Assembly (NCBI GenBank): GCA_023451395.1
Contig: JAEXZL010000180.1
Coordinates: 1-59,630, forward strand
Length of the DNA stretch: 59,630 bases
Direction: 5' to 3'
From: Bacillota bacterium
GTDB taxonomy: Bacteria; Bacillota; Clostridia; Clostridiales; Clostridiaceae
A model generated the notes under the pieces. The model worked only from the letters and a program-made list of their open reading frames with translations, was not told the origin of the DNA and did no database searches. The position numbers and the translations under genes are program-made. This document shows positions 51,133 through 59,630 of the stretch, in pieces. Numbering within the stretch: the stretch's first letter is position 1; every line of letters starts with the position of its first letter.

Positions 51133-52332
51133 TTAAAAGTCTTTCTTCTTTCCTACAAATATTAGCTTATATTGATCCCCTTCTTTTTCCCGGTCAATAT
51201 CCCATATATTAAGACCTTCTATTCCATGGGAAGCTATATTATTTAATATTTCATCTCTCCTGAAGACATTAGAGTCTTTAGTAGACTTATCTTTGCTGCT
51301 ACTAGCCTGGTGCTTATTATAAGGGTATATACCCCCAAATATTCCTTGGTTTCTTAGATAGGGAGTTATAGTCTCTATAAGACATCTATTATATTCCTTT
51401 TGGTAGTGCTTGCTCATAAAATAATCTACAATAATATCAATAGATGCTTTTTTAAGGGGTAGTGTATTAATGTTACAACAGAGAAAAATAAACCTTTTAT
51501 GGCTATAGTATCTTTCTAAATTTCTCTTCATTTGTTTAATCCGCTCTAGATCATAATCTACTAAGATATAGACGGCATTTTTGGGCAGGAAACTTATATA
51601 CTGAAGGAGAAAAAAGCCTACGCAGTTGCTCATCTCCATAATATATCCTGCCTCTCCCTGATAACTTATTATATATTCAATTAACTTTGCCATTCCCTTA
51701 TGAAGATAATTAATATTACTAAGGGAAGCTCTTTCTAGATACTCCTCCTTCGAAGGCATTACCTTTCCATTGAGTAATTTAACCCTCACAGCACTAGAAT
51801 CAATAAAAATACCATCACTAATTTTCGCCTCATAGCCGCAGGTACAAAAGATATCACTGGTGATTACCATATTGTTTTCTATGACCCCTTGAGAAAAACT
51901 TAGTGGCTCATGGCAATAAGGGCAAAGAAGCATGTCCAAAGAACTTATGGGAAAGCCAAGCCTTTCCTCATGATTCCCCTCTGTGAACTTTATTTTGTCA
52001 ATCTTATCACCTAAGGCATAATAAAATCTGTTATATTTACATATCTGCTTTGATATATATCTTTTCTTTTCTTCTAGAAGGTCAAGAAATAATCTTCGGG
52101 ATAGTTCGGTGCTAACTCCTCCAATCCTTTGAAAGGAAAAGATTTTTTGTATTTCTGAAAGAGAAAAGCCCAGCTCCTTAAGCTCCTTTATTCTTTCTAA
52201 ATTATTACTGTCTATTTCACTAAAGTTATATTGTGAATTCTTCTTACTGGGAACTAATAAGCCCTTTTCAATATAAAACCTTATGGTGTCTAAGGTAACC
52301 TCATGTATTTCTGCAAATTTCCCGATTTTCAT
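51133..52332 (-). CDS. MerR-type regulator fused to zinc ribbon and methyltransferase-like domain
   Basis: 399 residues, three parts. About 1-70 is a MerR winged helix (MKIGKFAEIHEVTLDTIRFY, IEKGLLVPSKKNSQYNF). After a helical linker, Cys137-x2-Cys140 and Cys163-x-Cys165 form a zinc-ribbon-like segment similar to the one in front of RlmA-type methyltransferases. From about 225 on comes a Rossmann-like methyltransferase domain: a degenerate motif I (GYIMEMSNCVGFF), VYILVDYDLERIKQM as motif II and LPLKKASIDIIVDYF as motif IV. The weak motif I leaves SAM binding uncertain. It may be a regulator that uses the methyltransferase fold as ligand sensor. It lies upstream of the second ABC operon on the same strand, which it may control. 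Confidence 0.82.
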   Translation of the reverse strand: MKIGKFAEIHEVTLDTIRFYIEKGLLVPSKKNSQYNFSEIDSNNLERIKELKELGFSLSEIQKIFSFQRIGGVSTELSRRLFLDLLEEKKRYISKQICKYNRFYYALGDKIDKIKFTEGNHEERLGFPISSLDMLLCPYCHEPLSFSQGVIENNMVITSDIFCTCGYEAKISDGIFIDSSAVRVKLLNGKVMPSKEEYLERASLSNINYLHKGMAKLIEYIISYQGEAGYIMEMSNCVGFFLLQYISFLPKNAVYILVDYDLERIKQMKRNLERYYSHKRFIFLCCNINTLPLKKASIDIIVDYFMSKHYQKEYNRCLIETITPYLRNQGIFGGIYPYNKHQASSSKDKSTKDSNVFRRDEILNNIASHGIEGLNIWDIDREKEGDQYKLIFVGKKKDF

Positions 52333-52682
52333 ACAATCACCTAACTTTTGATATTATATGGAAAATTACAATTACATCTTATCATAGTTGCCACATTTCA
52401 ACAATTTATATTGTTTTTGTATATAAATCTTAAAAGCGTTATAGTCTATTTTATTTGAAACCTTACTTCCATTACCTATGAAAAAACGCACCATTACTCC
52501 GGCAAATCAATATTATGATAATTAAGAAACCCCTAGGATTAAAAGATAAGTTAAATATAATTTATGTCTTTTACCTTTTCAAAAATATAAACGTTGGCTA
52601 GTTTAAAAATATGCACATTTAATATGCTCATTAACTAAATTAAAAGTATACCCATTTATTAATATCTTTGGAGGATATGAAA
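52333..52682. other. Divergent intergenic region
   Basis: Holds the promoters of the MerR fusion gene and the sugar dehydrogenase gene. No coding frame, riboswitch or clear operator seen. Confidence 0.5.
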
Positions 52683-53786
52683 ATGAAAAAGTTCTTTCAC
52701 TATAATTTTCATAGGGAGATACTTAACTACGATAATTCATGGAATACAAGAGTAGCGGCATTATTATCAAGACAACTTCCCTATGATATTCAAATAATTG
52801 CCGAAAATCTAAGGGTTCCTTGGGCTATAGCTATAAATACTGATGGTTCTATATATTTTACAGAGAGACCTGGAACCGTTAGGGCTATAAAAAATGACAG
52901 ACTTCTCCCTGAGCCTCTTATTACCTTTCCCATGCCCTTTATAACCACAGGGGAAGGGGGACTTATGGGCATTGCTCTAGATCCTAATTTTTCGCAAAAT
53001 CATTATTTCTATGTTATGCATACTTACACAGAGAATAATAAAATTTATAATCGAGTTGTACAATTAGTGGAGAATAATAATAGTGCATTCATTAACAAAA
53101 TTCTTATTGATAAAATTCCAGGGGCACAATTTCATAATGGAGGGAGAATAAAGATAGGTCCCGATGAGAAGCTGTATATAACTACAGGAGATGCAGGGAA
53201 TCCAAAATCAGCACAAGATCTCACCAGCTTGTCAGGAAAAATACTCAGAATAGAGTTAGATGGAAGTATACCTAAGGATAATCCATTTCCAAGCTCACCA
53301 GTTTATAGCTTAGGTCATAGAAATCCCCAGGGTCTAGCTTGGAGTACTAATAACATATTGTATGAATCTGAGCATGGCCAAACTGCTCATGATGAGATTA
53401 ACATCATAAAACCTGGAGCCAATTATGGATGGCCACTAGTTCAAGGAGATGAAGAATCTAAGGAGATTTTAGTTCAAAAACCTTTAATACAAAGCGGAGA
53501 TACCACCTGGGCACCTTCCGGCATTGCTTATATAACAGAAGGGCCCTGGCAAGGAAAATTGCTTGTTGCTACTTTGAGAGGAGCACAGCTGCTCTCCATA
53601 TCCCTAAATGGAAACGGAACAAAGGTAACTAATGTAGCTTCATGGCTTGCAAATGATTTTGGACGCCTCCGAGAGGTTGTCCAAGGAGGAGATGGCGCAA
53701 TTTACATTGCTACCAGTAATAGAGATGGCAGAGGTAATCCTCAAGCTGGTGACGATAAAATTATTAAGCTTATTCCAAAAAGATAA
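52683..53786 (+). CDS. PQQ-dependent sugar dehydrogenase-like (glucose/sorbosone dehydrogenase) beta-propeller
   Basis: 367 residues from the ATG at 52683, eight bases after GGAGG; an in-frame TTG at 52668 overlaps that site. The six-bladed soluble glucose dehydrogenase fold is shown by LRVPWAIAINTDGSIYFTER, GEGGLMGIALDPNF, FHNGGRIKIGPDEKLYITTG and GHRNPQGLAW followed by LYESEHG and DEINIIKPGANYGWP. The catalytic His in FHNGGR is present. No signal peptide is visible, which is unusual for this mostly exported family, and PQQ genes are not in the window, so another cofactor or a purely binding role is possible. Confidence 0.88.
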   Translation: MKKFFHYNFHREILNYDNSWNTRVAALLSRQLPYDIQIIAENLRVPWAIAINTDGSIYFTERPGTVRAIKNDRLLPEPLITFPMPFITTGEGGLMGIALDPNFSQNHYFYVMHTYTENNKIYNRVVQLVENNNSAFINKILIDKIPGAQFHNGGRIKIGPDEKLYITTGDAGNPKSAQDLTSLSGKILRIELDGSIPKDNPFPSSPVYSLGHRNPQGLAWSTNNILYESEHGQTAHDEINIIKPGANYGWPLVQGDEESKEILVQKPLIQSGDTTWAPSGIAYITEGPWQGKLLVATLRGAQLLSISLNGNGTKVTNVASWLANDFGRLREVVQGGDGAIYIATSNRDGRGNPQAGDDKIIKLIPKR

Positions 53787-53798
53787 ATTTTTCTTTCC

Positions 53799-53834
53799 GG
53801 GCATATATTTTTTATATGCCCGTGAGCTTTTCTT
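53799..53834 (+). terminator. Terminator of the sugar dehydrogenase gene
   Basis: Perfect 10-bp stem cgggcatata / tatatgcccg with a 5-base loop, followed by a T-rich stretch. Confidence 0.65.
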
Positions 53835-53888
53835 GTTTCAATCCTATATCAATAAAACTTTCTCATTATTTATTGTGGTGAATATAAG

Positions 53889-53920
53889 AAACCTTGAGTT
53901 AGCCCAAGGTTTTATTTTTT
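53889..53920 (-). terminator. Terminator of the PTS operon
   Basis: aaaccttg/caaggttt stem with an 8-base loop; A-rich on the left (minus-strand T) and T-rich on the right. Confidence 0.55.
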
Positions 53921-53924
53921 GATT

Positions 53925-53949
53925 TCTCTTTTCTCTGGTGCCTGGCACC
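53925..53949. repeat. Dispersed palindromic repeat, truncated copy 4
   Basis: Identical to the left arm plus centre of copy 2 (tctcttttctctggtgcctg then gcacc), but the right arm is lost and replaced by a short repeat of the kind ttatggcacc. Confidence 0.75.
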
Positions 53950-53987
53950 TTATGGCACCTTATGTAATCCTGAAACTCCTTTATTTA

Positions 53988-54380
53988 TTATGGTATACAA
54001 TTAATTGATTGCTTCCCAGCCTCTATTGCAATATTGACAAGCTTAGTTAATTCATTTTCTTGTGACAAGGCTAAAGATGTTTCTATAACCATTGGTAGAT
54101 TTACACCAGTTATAATCTTAATATTACCCTTATTATTTTCCATAGTGTACTTATAACTTTCATTAAAGGGTGTTCCTCCCATAATGTCTGTAAATATCAT
54201 AACTCCGCTATAAGTTAAAAGTAGTTCATCTAACTTTTCAATTAATTTATCCTTATATTCATTATAGTCATCACAAAACTCTAGAACAGATATATTAGGG
54301 TTTTCACCGGCAATCATTGATAAACTATCTAACATTCCCTTACACAACTTGCCATGAGTAGTAATCAAAATACTTATCAT
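53988..54380 (-). CDS. Mannose-type PTS EIIA component
   Basis: 130 residues. The phosphorylated histidine is His9 in ILITTHGKLCKGMLDSLSMI, and the active-site region VMIFTDIMGGTPFN is typical of the EIIA-Man fold. It takes phosphate from HPr and hands it to EIIB. The EIIB gene is not in the window. It is the last gene of the operon, 136 bases after the regulator gene. Confidence 0.9.
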   Translation of the reverse strand: MISILITTHGKLCKGMLDSLSMIAGENPNISVLEFCDDYNEYKDKLIEKLDELLLTYSGVMIFTDIMGGTPFNESYKYTMENNKGNIKIITGVNLPMVIETSLALSQENELTKLVNIAIEAGKQSINCIP

Positions 54381-54516
54381 TCATTAACCTCCCTTTCAAC
54401 TAATTAATGCACCTTCATTATAATCCACTAATACATATAAGATTTCTGATCCCTAAAATTCTAAAGCTGCCCAAACTTTTTTTCTGTTTAAGCAGCTAGA
54501 ATTTGATAATACAATA

Positions 54517-55359
54517 TTATTTTAACTTAGCTAATAAAGCTCCATACTGGCTCATAAACTCATCTATAGAATCTGTTTTTTTCTTAGCTAATCCTAAAAA
54601 CAACATATCAACTATAAACAATTGACCATACCTGGAAAATATTGGAGATAACCTTGTTGAATTTAGTTCTGAACTTGGAACGAGCAGTTTTATATCAGCT
54701 AAAGATTCTAACTCGCTTTTTGAATTTCTAGTTATAGCTATGCATTTTGCGCCATTTTTCTTCGCCTCTTTAACGGCTAGGTTTACCTCTCTGGTTTTGC
54801 CACTAAAGGACACTGCTATGATTAAATCATCCTTTGAAGCAATTTTTGAATTTATCACTCCGAAATTGCTATCTATATTATAGACACATAGCTTTTCTAA
54901 ACGCATAAGCTTTTGCATAAAGTCCATTACTATTATTCCCGAAGCCCCTATTCCAAAGAAAAAAACTGCATGAGAATCATTTATCAAACTAATGGCTTCT
55001 CTAAAAGGCTCAATTCCATTTACTTCTATGACATCCTTACATATCTTTGATATACTGCTAATTATATTATCAGGCATTTCATTAAAGGAATCTGCCCAAT
55101 TAAAAATTTCATTAGCAGTACTATAGGGATCATTTTCTCCTCCAGATGCTATTTCTATTTTTAATTCGCTGAAGGATATATTACAGTACTTCCGCACAAA
55201 TCTAGAAATTGACGCCGATGAAATATTTAGGTATTCTGCCATAGCATGTATATTTGCTTTTACAAACTTATCTGTTTCTCTTAAAATGTAATTTGCAATA
55301 ATTCTTTCAGTATTTGTCATTAAATCATAGTTTTTTTCTATTAACCTTAAACTCTGCAC
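54517..55359 (-). CDS. MurR/RpiR-family regulator with SIS domain
   Basis: 280 residues. N-terminal helix-turn-helix (MAEYLNISSASISRFVRKYC, residues about 40-60) and C-terminal SIS domain (FFFGIGASGIIVMDFMQKLM; LIIAVSFSGKTREVNLAVKE; CIAITRNSKSELESLADIKL) that binds phosphosugars. It lies within the PTS/isomerase operon and probably senses the imported sugar phosphate. Confidence 0.92.
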   Translation of the reverse strand: MQSLRLIEKNYDLMTNTERIIANYILRETDKFVKANIHAMAEYLNISSASISRFVRKYCNISFSELKIEIASGGENDPYSTANEIFNWADSFNEMPDNIISSISKICKDVIEVNGIEPFREAISLINDSHAVFFFGIGASGIIVMDFMQKLMRLEKLCVYNIDSNFGVINSKIASKDDLIIAVSFSGKTREVNLAVKEAKKNGAKCIAITRNSKSELESLADIKLLVPSSELNSTRLSPIFSRYGQLFIVDMLFLGLAKKKTDSIDEFMSQYGALLAKLK

Positions 55360-55380
55360 AGGTTACCTCCTTTCTATAAG

Positions 55381-56301
55381 CTATATTTGCTTATAACTAA
55401 TCAATATTCTGCCTCTTCCCTTGACTGTATACTTCTTAGTATTCGCTGGTATAAGCAATGTCTTGGTATAAGAAAGCATATATTCTTTCTTATCAATTTC
55501 TATCAAAAAATCCCCATAAACACTTGTAAGTATATGATAGTGATTTTTCTTATACTCTGTATACTCTGATTCAACATCTAAAATGTCCACATTAAACAAA
55601 GGATGAGATATGGCATTTTTCTTTATTGTTTGTCCCTGGAACTCAAAGGGATAGCTTTTTTTCTCACCTCTTAATTCAAGATCAAGAATCTCCAATCCCT
55701 TTTTAATTTGCAGGGGACGGTCACGTCCATAATCATATAGCCTATAGGTTATGCCTCCGTAACTCCCTATTTCAAGAGCAAGAATATTTTTTCCGCAGGC
55801 ATGGAGCAAATTACAGGGTACCATTACAAAATCCCCAGGCTTTACTGGAATTTTTATTATATGCTTATCTAGATCTTGATTTTCTATAGCAGATATTAGA
55901 GCCTCCTTTGTTTCTAAGTAGGTACCTGCAATAACATAGGCATCCTCATGGCAATCTAGTATATACCAAGACTCACTTTTTTCGAAGTCATTTTCTAATT
56001 TTGCATTTTCTTCATCTGGATGAACTTGAATAGATAAGTCTTCTGCTGTATCCATATATGCAACTCTAATTAGCTCATTTCCTGGTATTTCACCTAAAAT
56101 ACTGTCATGGTTATCTGTAATTACTTTTTTTATTTGCTGTCCCTTCCAAATGCCGGAGGATACAATATTGCTCATATCTTTGTAGGCACAAACTTCTCTT
56201 ACTATACCAATATTCTTATTTGTGAACTCTCGGATTTTACTTAATCTATTACCAGCCCATACTGATTCTATTAAATTTGGTTCTAAGTAAATTGGTTCCA
56301 T
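55381..56301 (-). CDS. manA: Mannose-6-phosphate isomerase, class I
   Basis: 306 residues, the length of the short bacterial type. Zinc-site motifs LSIQVHPDEENAKLEND and MVPCNLLHACGKN are present, as is the substrate-site Arg region YDYGRDRPLQIK. Converts mannose-6-phosphate to fructose-6-phosphate in the cytoplasm, as expected after uptake by a mannose-type PTS. The second isomerase-like gene lies immediately upstream, 24 bases away. Confidence 0.9.
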   Translation of the reverse strand: MEPIYLEPNLIESVWAGNRLSKIREFTNKNIGIVREVCAYKDMSNIVSSGIWKGQQIKKVITDNHDSILGEIPGNELIRVAYMDTAEDLSIQVHPDEENAKLENDFEKSESWYILDCHEDAYVIAGTYLETKEALISAIENQDLDKHIIKIPVKPGDFVMVPCNLLHACGKNILALEIGSYGGITYRLYDYGRDRPLQIKKGLEILDLELRGEKKSYPFEFQGQTIKKNAISHPLFNVDILDVESEYTEYKKNHYHILTSVYGDFLIEIDKKEYMLSYTKTLLIPANTKKYTVKGRGRILISYKQI

Positions 56302-56325
56302 ACAAAAATCTCCTAAATAATTAAT

Positions 56326-58152
56326 CTATTTAAGCATAACCTTATGAGCCACTACAGGCTGATATCCGATATTCTCTATAACATATTCATCAATAGAGGC
56401 AGGCACAATTATAATATCCAAATAATTTTGTTCATAGCAGAAATCTGGATTCTTCTTTGAATATACTCTAACCCTTTCTCCATCAACTAATGTTATAATT
56501 GTAAATTGATTATTATTTTTAAAACTTACTTTATGCCCAGCTTCTAAATGCACAGTTCTAGTCTCATAGTACATAAGGTCTGTCTTACCAACAAGAAACT
56601 CCTTGTAGCCTTCCCCAGAACTTAGCTCCCTAGGCTCAATGGCTATATTTTCATTAACCCAAGCTGTCCTCCTATTAGTGTCAACGACCTCTTTCCCATA
56701 AATAGAGTGAATAGGTCTCTTGTTGCCATCGCTATCCTTACGATTATAATCATATATCTTATAGGTATATGAGCCTATGGTCAAGCTACCAAGCTCTAAA
56801 ATAAACTGATTTTGTCCAGAAGAATGAATGGTTCCAGCTGGCAGCATAATCTGTCTTCCTGGTACTGAAGGTATGTGGTTAATATACTTTTGATAATTCA
56901 CGTCCACTTCACTTCTTTCAGATTCAGAAGTAAGTCTAAAAAATTCATCGGTATCCGCTTCTTCTTTAAAGCCTACGTATGTTCTGGCATTATGACCAGT
57001 AGCAATTACGTAGTATGCTTCATCCTGGCTACCCTTTTCATTATAATGCTCCTTAACAAATTTCTCATTAGGATGTACTTGAATAGACATATTACCATTA
57101 CTATGGAAGGTATCATCATAATTACACCTAATAGGGAAATAGCAGTTAAATCTCTTCACGCATTTTTCACCCATTATTTCATTAGGATATTTTTGAAAGA
57201 AGGTTGAAAATGGGAATTCTAATATTTCCTTATTATAATCTACCAAAACACTTACTTCCATTGGAATCATCTCAAATATCCATGCGATATTCTTAGAATC
57301 TGTATTTAAATTTCTAATCTTTCTGATATATTCGCCTCCCCAGATACCCTCAAGGTACACTGGCTTACATCTGAAAGGATAGCTGCTCAAGTTTTTTAAT
57401 ATGCCATTAAATGCTTGTTTCTCCAGTAAGATAAGTTCTTCCTCATTATCTCCGCATATATATTGATTTATAATATCCTCCTGGAGAAGAACCTTCCTTA
57501 AATCAACAATAAGCTCAAAGTCAACAAAATAGTTTCTTCTCATCAACTCACTAAAAGGTCTTGCAACTATGTCTCCAATGTTGTGATATTTACCTTCTCT
57601 GGCTCTTATTGCAGCTGTTTTAGGTGTTATATCCATATATATAATCCAATTTGATAAATCTCTAAAGGATTCACTAGCTGCTCCATGACCATATAAAATA
57701 ATTATATCTTCCTTAGCCTCTTTTATGTAGTCCCTTGCATTATTTAACTTGGTCTTATCAAAAAAATCATTAAAAGAACCATTGAATAATTTTCCAAAGA
57801 GAGCCACAGGATCCTCTGGAGACTTAGGCGGCAAACTTTCAGCTACAATTTCGTCAATTTCACTCTGAGTCTTATAAATTTCACTTGTGGAAATAAACTT
57901 ATAGGTATAACCACTTTCTTTTAAATACTGATTTATCAAATTTATAATTATGTTGAAATTTGCACTTGCATATCCATCAACTAATATAACAGCCTTACCT
58001 TCAGCCTTTACTATTTCTTTAATTGATTGAAAAAGCTTGTTTCCAATTTTTCCGTTTCCTTTAGTAATTTGCTTAGTATAATCTTCTGAAAAAATAGGCT
58101 TATTAATAGCTGAATAATCGTCATAAGCAAGTGGCTTAAACATAAAACTCAC
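56326..58152 (-). CDS. Mannose-6-phosphate isomerase-like protein with N-terminal kinase-like domain
   Basis: 608 residues, twice the usual length. The C-terminal part (about 260-608) is a cupin-type isomerase with MSIQVHPNEKFVKEHY, the Zn ligand region MLPAGTIHSSGQN and YKIYDYNRKDSDG. The N-terminal 250 residues look like a nucleoside/uridine-kinase-type P-loop fold: VKAEGKAVILVDGYASANFN in the P-loop position (54-69), but the GxxGxGK[S/T] motif itself is lost; WIIYMDITPKTAAIRARE, followed by EGKYHNIG and RPFSELMRRNYF, resembles the lid. It may phosphorylate or bind a sugar, or only hold the fold. The pairing with a PTS and a second ManA suggests an unusual sugar. Confidence 0.82.
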   Translation of the reverse strand: MSFMFKPLAYDDYSAINKPIFSEDYTKQITKGNGKIGNKLFQSIKEIVKAEGKAVILVDGYASANFNIIINLINQYLKESGYTYKFISTSEIYKTQSEIDEIVAESLPPKSPEDPVALFGKLFNGSFNDFFDKTKLNNARDYIKEAKEDIIILYGHGAASESFRDLSNWIIYMDITPKTAAIRAREGKYHNIGDIVARPFSELMRRNYFVDFELIVDLRKVLLQEDIINQYICGDNEEELILLEKQAFNGILKNLSSYPFRCKPVYLEGIWGGEYIRKIRNLNTDSKNIAWIFEMIPMEVSVLVDYNKEILEFPFSTFFQKYPNEIMGEKCVKRFNCYFPIRCNYDDTFHSNGNMSIQVHPNEKFVKEHYNEKGSQDEAYYVIATGHNARTYVGFKEEADTDEFFRLTSESERSEVDVNYQKYINHIPSVPGRQIMLPAGTIHSSGQNQFILELGSLTIGSYTYKIYDYNRKDSDGNKRPIHSIYGKEVVDTNRRTAWVNENIAIEPRELSSGEGYKEFLVGKTDLMYYETRTVHLEAGHKVSFKNNNQFTIITLVDGERVRVYSKKNPDFCYEQNYLDIIIVPASIDEYVIENIGYQPVVAHKVMLK

Positions 58153-58195
58153 TATCTTTTCCTCCTAACTGTGTAAACTTAAGCTTCATATATAA

Positions 58196-59630
58196 TTATA
58201 ATATTTTGAATAGTACTCCTAAAATTCCTATTGCAAAGGATAAGGCTAATGTAATGTATAAACCATTCTTAGGGTACTTTTTAATGATGTAGTAGAAGAA
58301 AAATACTATGCAATAAGGTAATAACTTAGGTATAACGGAATCTATTAAATCATTTAATATGATTTCTTTACCTCCAAAGTTAAATACTGTTGCGAGCTTT
58401 AGCTTAACATAATTAGTTATTAATCCTGCTGTAACCATTAAGCCTACAATAGTAGAACCGTCAACAAATTTTTGAATAATATTATTACTTTTCATTTTAA
58501 GTATAAAGGTTGTACCAAATTTGTAACCCATGGTGGTTCCATAATATCTTACCAAAACAAAAACTATAATATTAGGTACAATGAACACTATAGGAGCAAT
58601 TGGATTTCCCTCTATAGCTAAGGCTGCTGCAAAAGCCCCTGTTATGGTTACGATAACTCCTTTAAAGAAAGAATCACCAAAACCAGCGGTAGGGCCCATT
58701 AAAGCAGCTTTAGTAGCAGATATAGATTGTGGTTCTATAGGAGCTCCTAAGGACCTCTGTTCTTCAAGGGCTATTGATACTCCCATAATTATATTGTGCA
58801 TGTAAGGATGTGTATTATAAAACTCAGTATTTCTTGCAACTGCTTCTTGAAGATCATCACCCTTATATAATTTCTTTAATGCAGGTAAAATTGCAAAGCA
58901 GTATCCTAATCCCAAATATCTTTCATAATTTAAGCAGGCACCAGTAAAGTATGAACGATGATATATGGATTTTAAATCTTTCTTTGTTAGAATTCTCACT
59001 TGATTATCCTCAACAGCATCCATTTCTTCGTCTTCTTCATCCTCAGTATTATTTCCAAGAGTATAAATTGCCATTGCTACAGCAACACTCAATATGGCTA
59101 TAGAAATTATATTCATACCTAAATAAGCAGTTAATACATAGCCTATTGCAAGGAAAAACCAAAACTTCTTTAAATCCATCATTCTCAATAGCATTGCCAT
59201 TCCCATTGCCGGCATTATGCCTCCAGCAACACTTAAGCCTACTCTTATAAACTCTGGTAGAGAATTGTATAATCCCTGAACAAAATTACTACCTAAATAT
59301 GTACCTAAGAAAGCTGAAAGGGTCCAGCATCCAAACATACATACAACACAAAGTATATGATAAGTATTAACAGCATTAATATTTCCATCAGCAATTTTTT
59401 TATCTGCTCTATGAACAATGAGTAAATTTAGATTGTAATCAAGGAGTAAAACGAATTGTGCAAAAACACCTATGGGATATGCTAAAGCTACTCCAACTTC
59501 AGCATTACCACCACTTGCTATAGCTAAAACAGTAGACATCATCCCTGCAAACTGTGCATTAGGCGGAACACTTCCACCTACAGGGAATACTCCCATAAAC
59601 ATAAGCTCTACAGTTCCTCCTACTATTAAA
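58196..59630 (-). CDS. Fused mannose-type PTS permease IIC-IID (5' end outside window)
   Basis: The frame is open at the right edge; the stretch LIVGGTVELMFMGVFPVGGS lies before the first internal ATG, so the true start is outside. The first 200 residues in the window are a IIC domain (VPPNAQFAGMMSTVLAIASG; several helices). After an acidic linker (NNTEDEEDEEMDAVEDN) the IID domain begins: LTKKDLKSIYHRSYFTGACL, GLGYCFAILPALKKLY, FYNTHPYMHNIIMGVSIALE, GPTAGFGDSFFKG, and it ends in two or three helices. IIC and IID are normally separate polypeptides that form the membrane channel. Uptake with phosphorylation of a hexose is expected. Confidence 0.9.
   Translation of the reverse strand, partial: LIVGGTVELMFMGVFPVGGSVPPNAQFAGMMSTVLAIASGGNAEVGVALAYPIGVFAQFVLLLDYNLNLLIVHRADKKIADGNINAVNTYHILCVVCMFGCWTLSAFLGTYLGSNFVQGLYNSLPEFIRVGLSVAGGIMPAMGMAMLLRMMDLKKFWFFLAIGYVLTAYLGMNIISIAILSVAVAMAIYTLGNNTEDEEDEEMDAVEDNQVRILTKKDLKSIYHRSYFTGACLNYERYLGLGYCFAILPALKKLYKGDDLQEAVARNTEFYNTHPYMHNIIMGVSIALEEQRSLGAPIEPQSISATKAALMGPTAGFGDSFFKGVIVTITGAFAAALAIEGNPIAPIVFIVPNIIVFVLVRYYGTTMGYKFGTTFILKMKSNNIIQKFVDGSTIVGLMVTAGLITNYVKLKLATVFNFGGKEIILNDLIDSVIPKLLPYCIVFFFYYIIKKYPKNGLYITLALSFAIGILGVLFKIL

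Overview
The window looks like the chromosome of a low-GC Gram-positive anaerobe close to Clostridium. The base composition is AT-rich, ribosome binding sites are strong AGGAGG types, and the genes include a Gram-positive PolC, an LCP wall enzyme, an L,D-transpeptidase, mannose-type PTS genes, HflX and a MerR regulator. No rRNA or tRNA gene and no CRISPR array was seen. Most genes lie on the minus strand.

Layout. 1-2600: DNA repair methyltransferase (partial), a small unknown protein, a FabH-like synthase and a low-molecular-weight tyrosine phosphatase (ptp). 2600-11690: accessory DNA. The first 26 bases of the ptp coding sequence recur at 5309-5334 and 11667-11692, each copy with its own ribosome binding site. 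These repeats bracket two tandem segments that I read as decayed integrative elements using the 5' end of ptp as attachment site. Segment A carries a frameshifted Tn916-type integrase, a small membrane protein and a DUF2971 protein. Segment B carries an excisionase remnant and three minus-strand cargo genes: a ComEC-like metallo-beta-lactamase-fold hydrolase, an orphan HD-domain protein and a protein with a HEPN-type RNase motif. This is the best candidate for an undescribed, probably defensive, system.

11700-16400: a YdcZ-type transporter divergent from a Crp/Fnr regulator, bracketed by a duplicated thioesterase tail, then thioesterase, acetyltransferase, small proteins and an L,D-transpeptidase. 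16400-21400: an LCP protein preceded by five 26-bp tandem repeats, then an operon of a secreted 136-residue protein and a MacB/FtsX-like ABC transporter under a perfect 20-bp palindrome. 21800-25340: VOC protein, lipoprotein, small unknown, PfkB sugar kinase. 25400-29570: hflX behind a leader with an upstream ORF and stacked terminators, the HflX protein carrying an N-terminal JAMM-like domain, then a SpeD-like/homospermidine-synthase-like fusion.

29570-39360: ADP-ribosylglycohydrolase, acidic EF-hand-like protein, acetyltransferase, a candidate small RNA, alkaline phosphatase, a MerR/GyrI-like regulator, a UvrA-like ABC protein, and a TetR regulator with palindromic operators before itself and before a downstream membrane protein. 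39490-52330: polC, an AI-2E-family permease, an FMN-binding flavoprotein reductase, a second MacB-like ABC operon and a MerR-zinc-ribbon-methyltransferase fusion. Copies of one palindromic repeat (core GGTGCCTGGCACC) lie at gene ends here.

52680-59630: a soluble sugar dehydrogenase, then a mannose-type PTS operon: a fused IIC-IID permease (running off the right edge), two mannose-6-phosphate isomerase-like proteins (one with a kinase-like N-terminal domain), an RpiR regulator and EIIA. It should import and isomerise a hexose.
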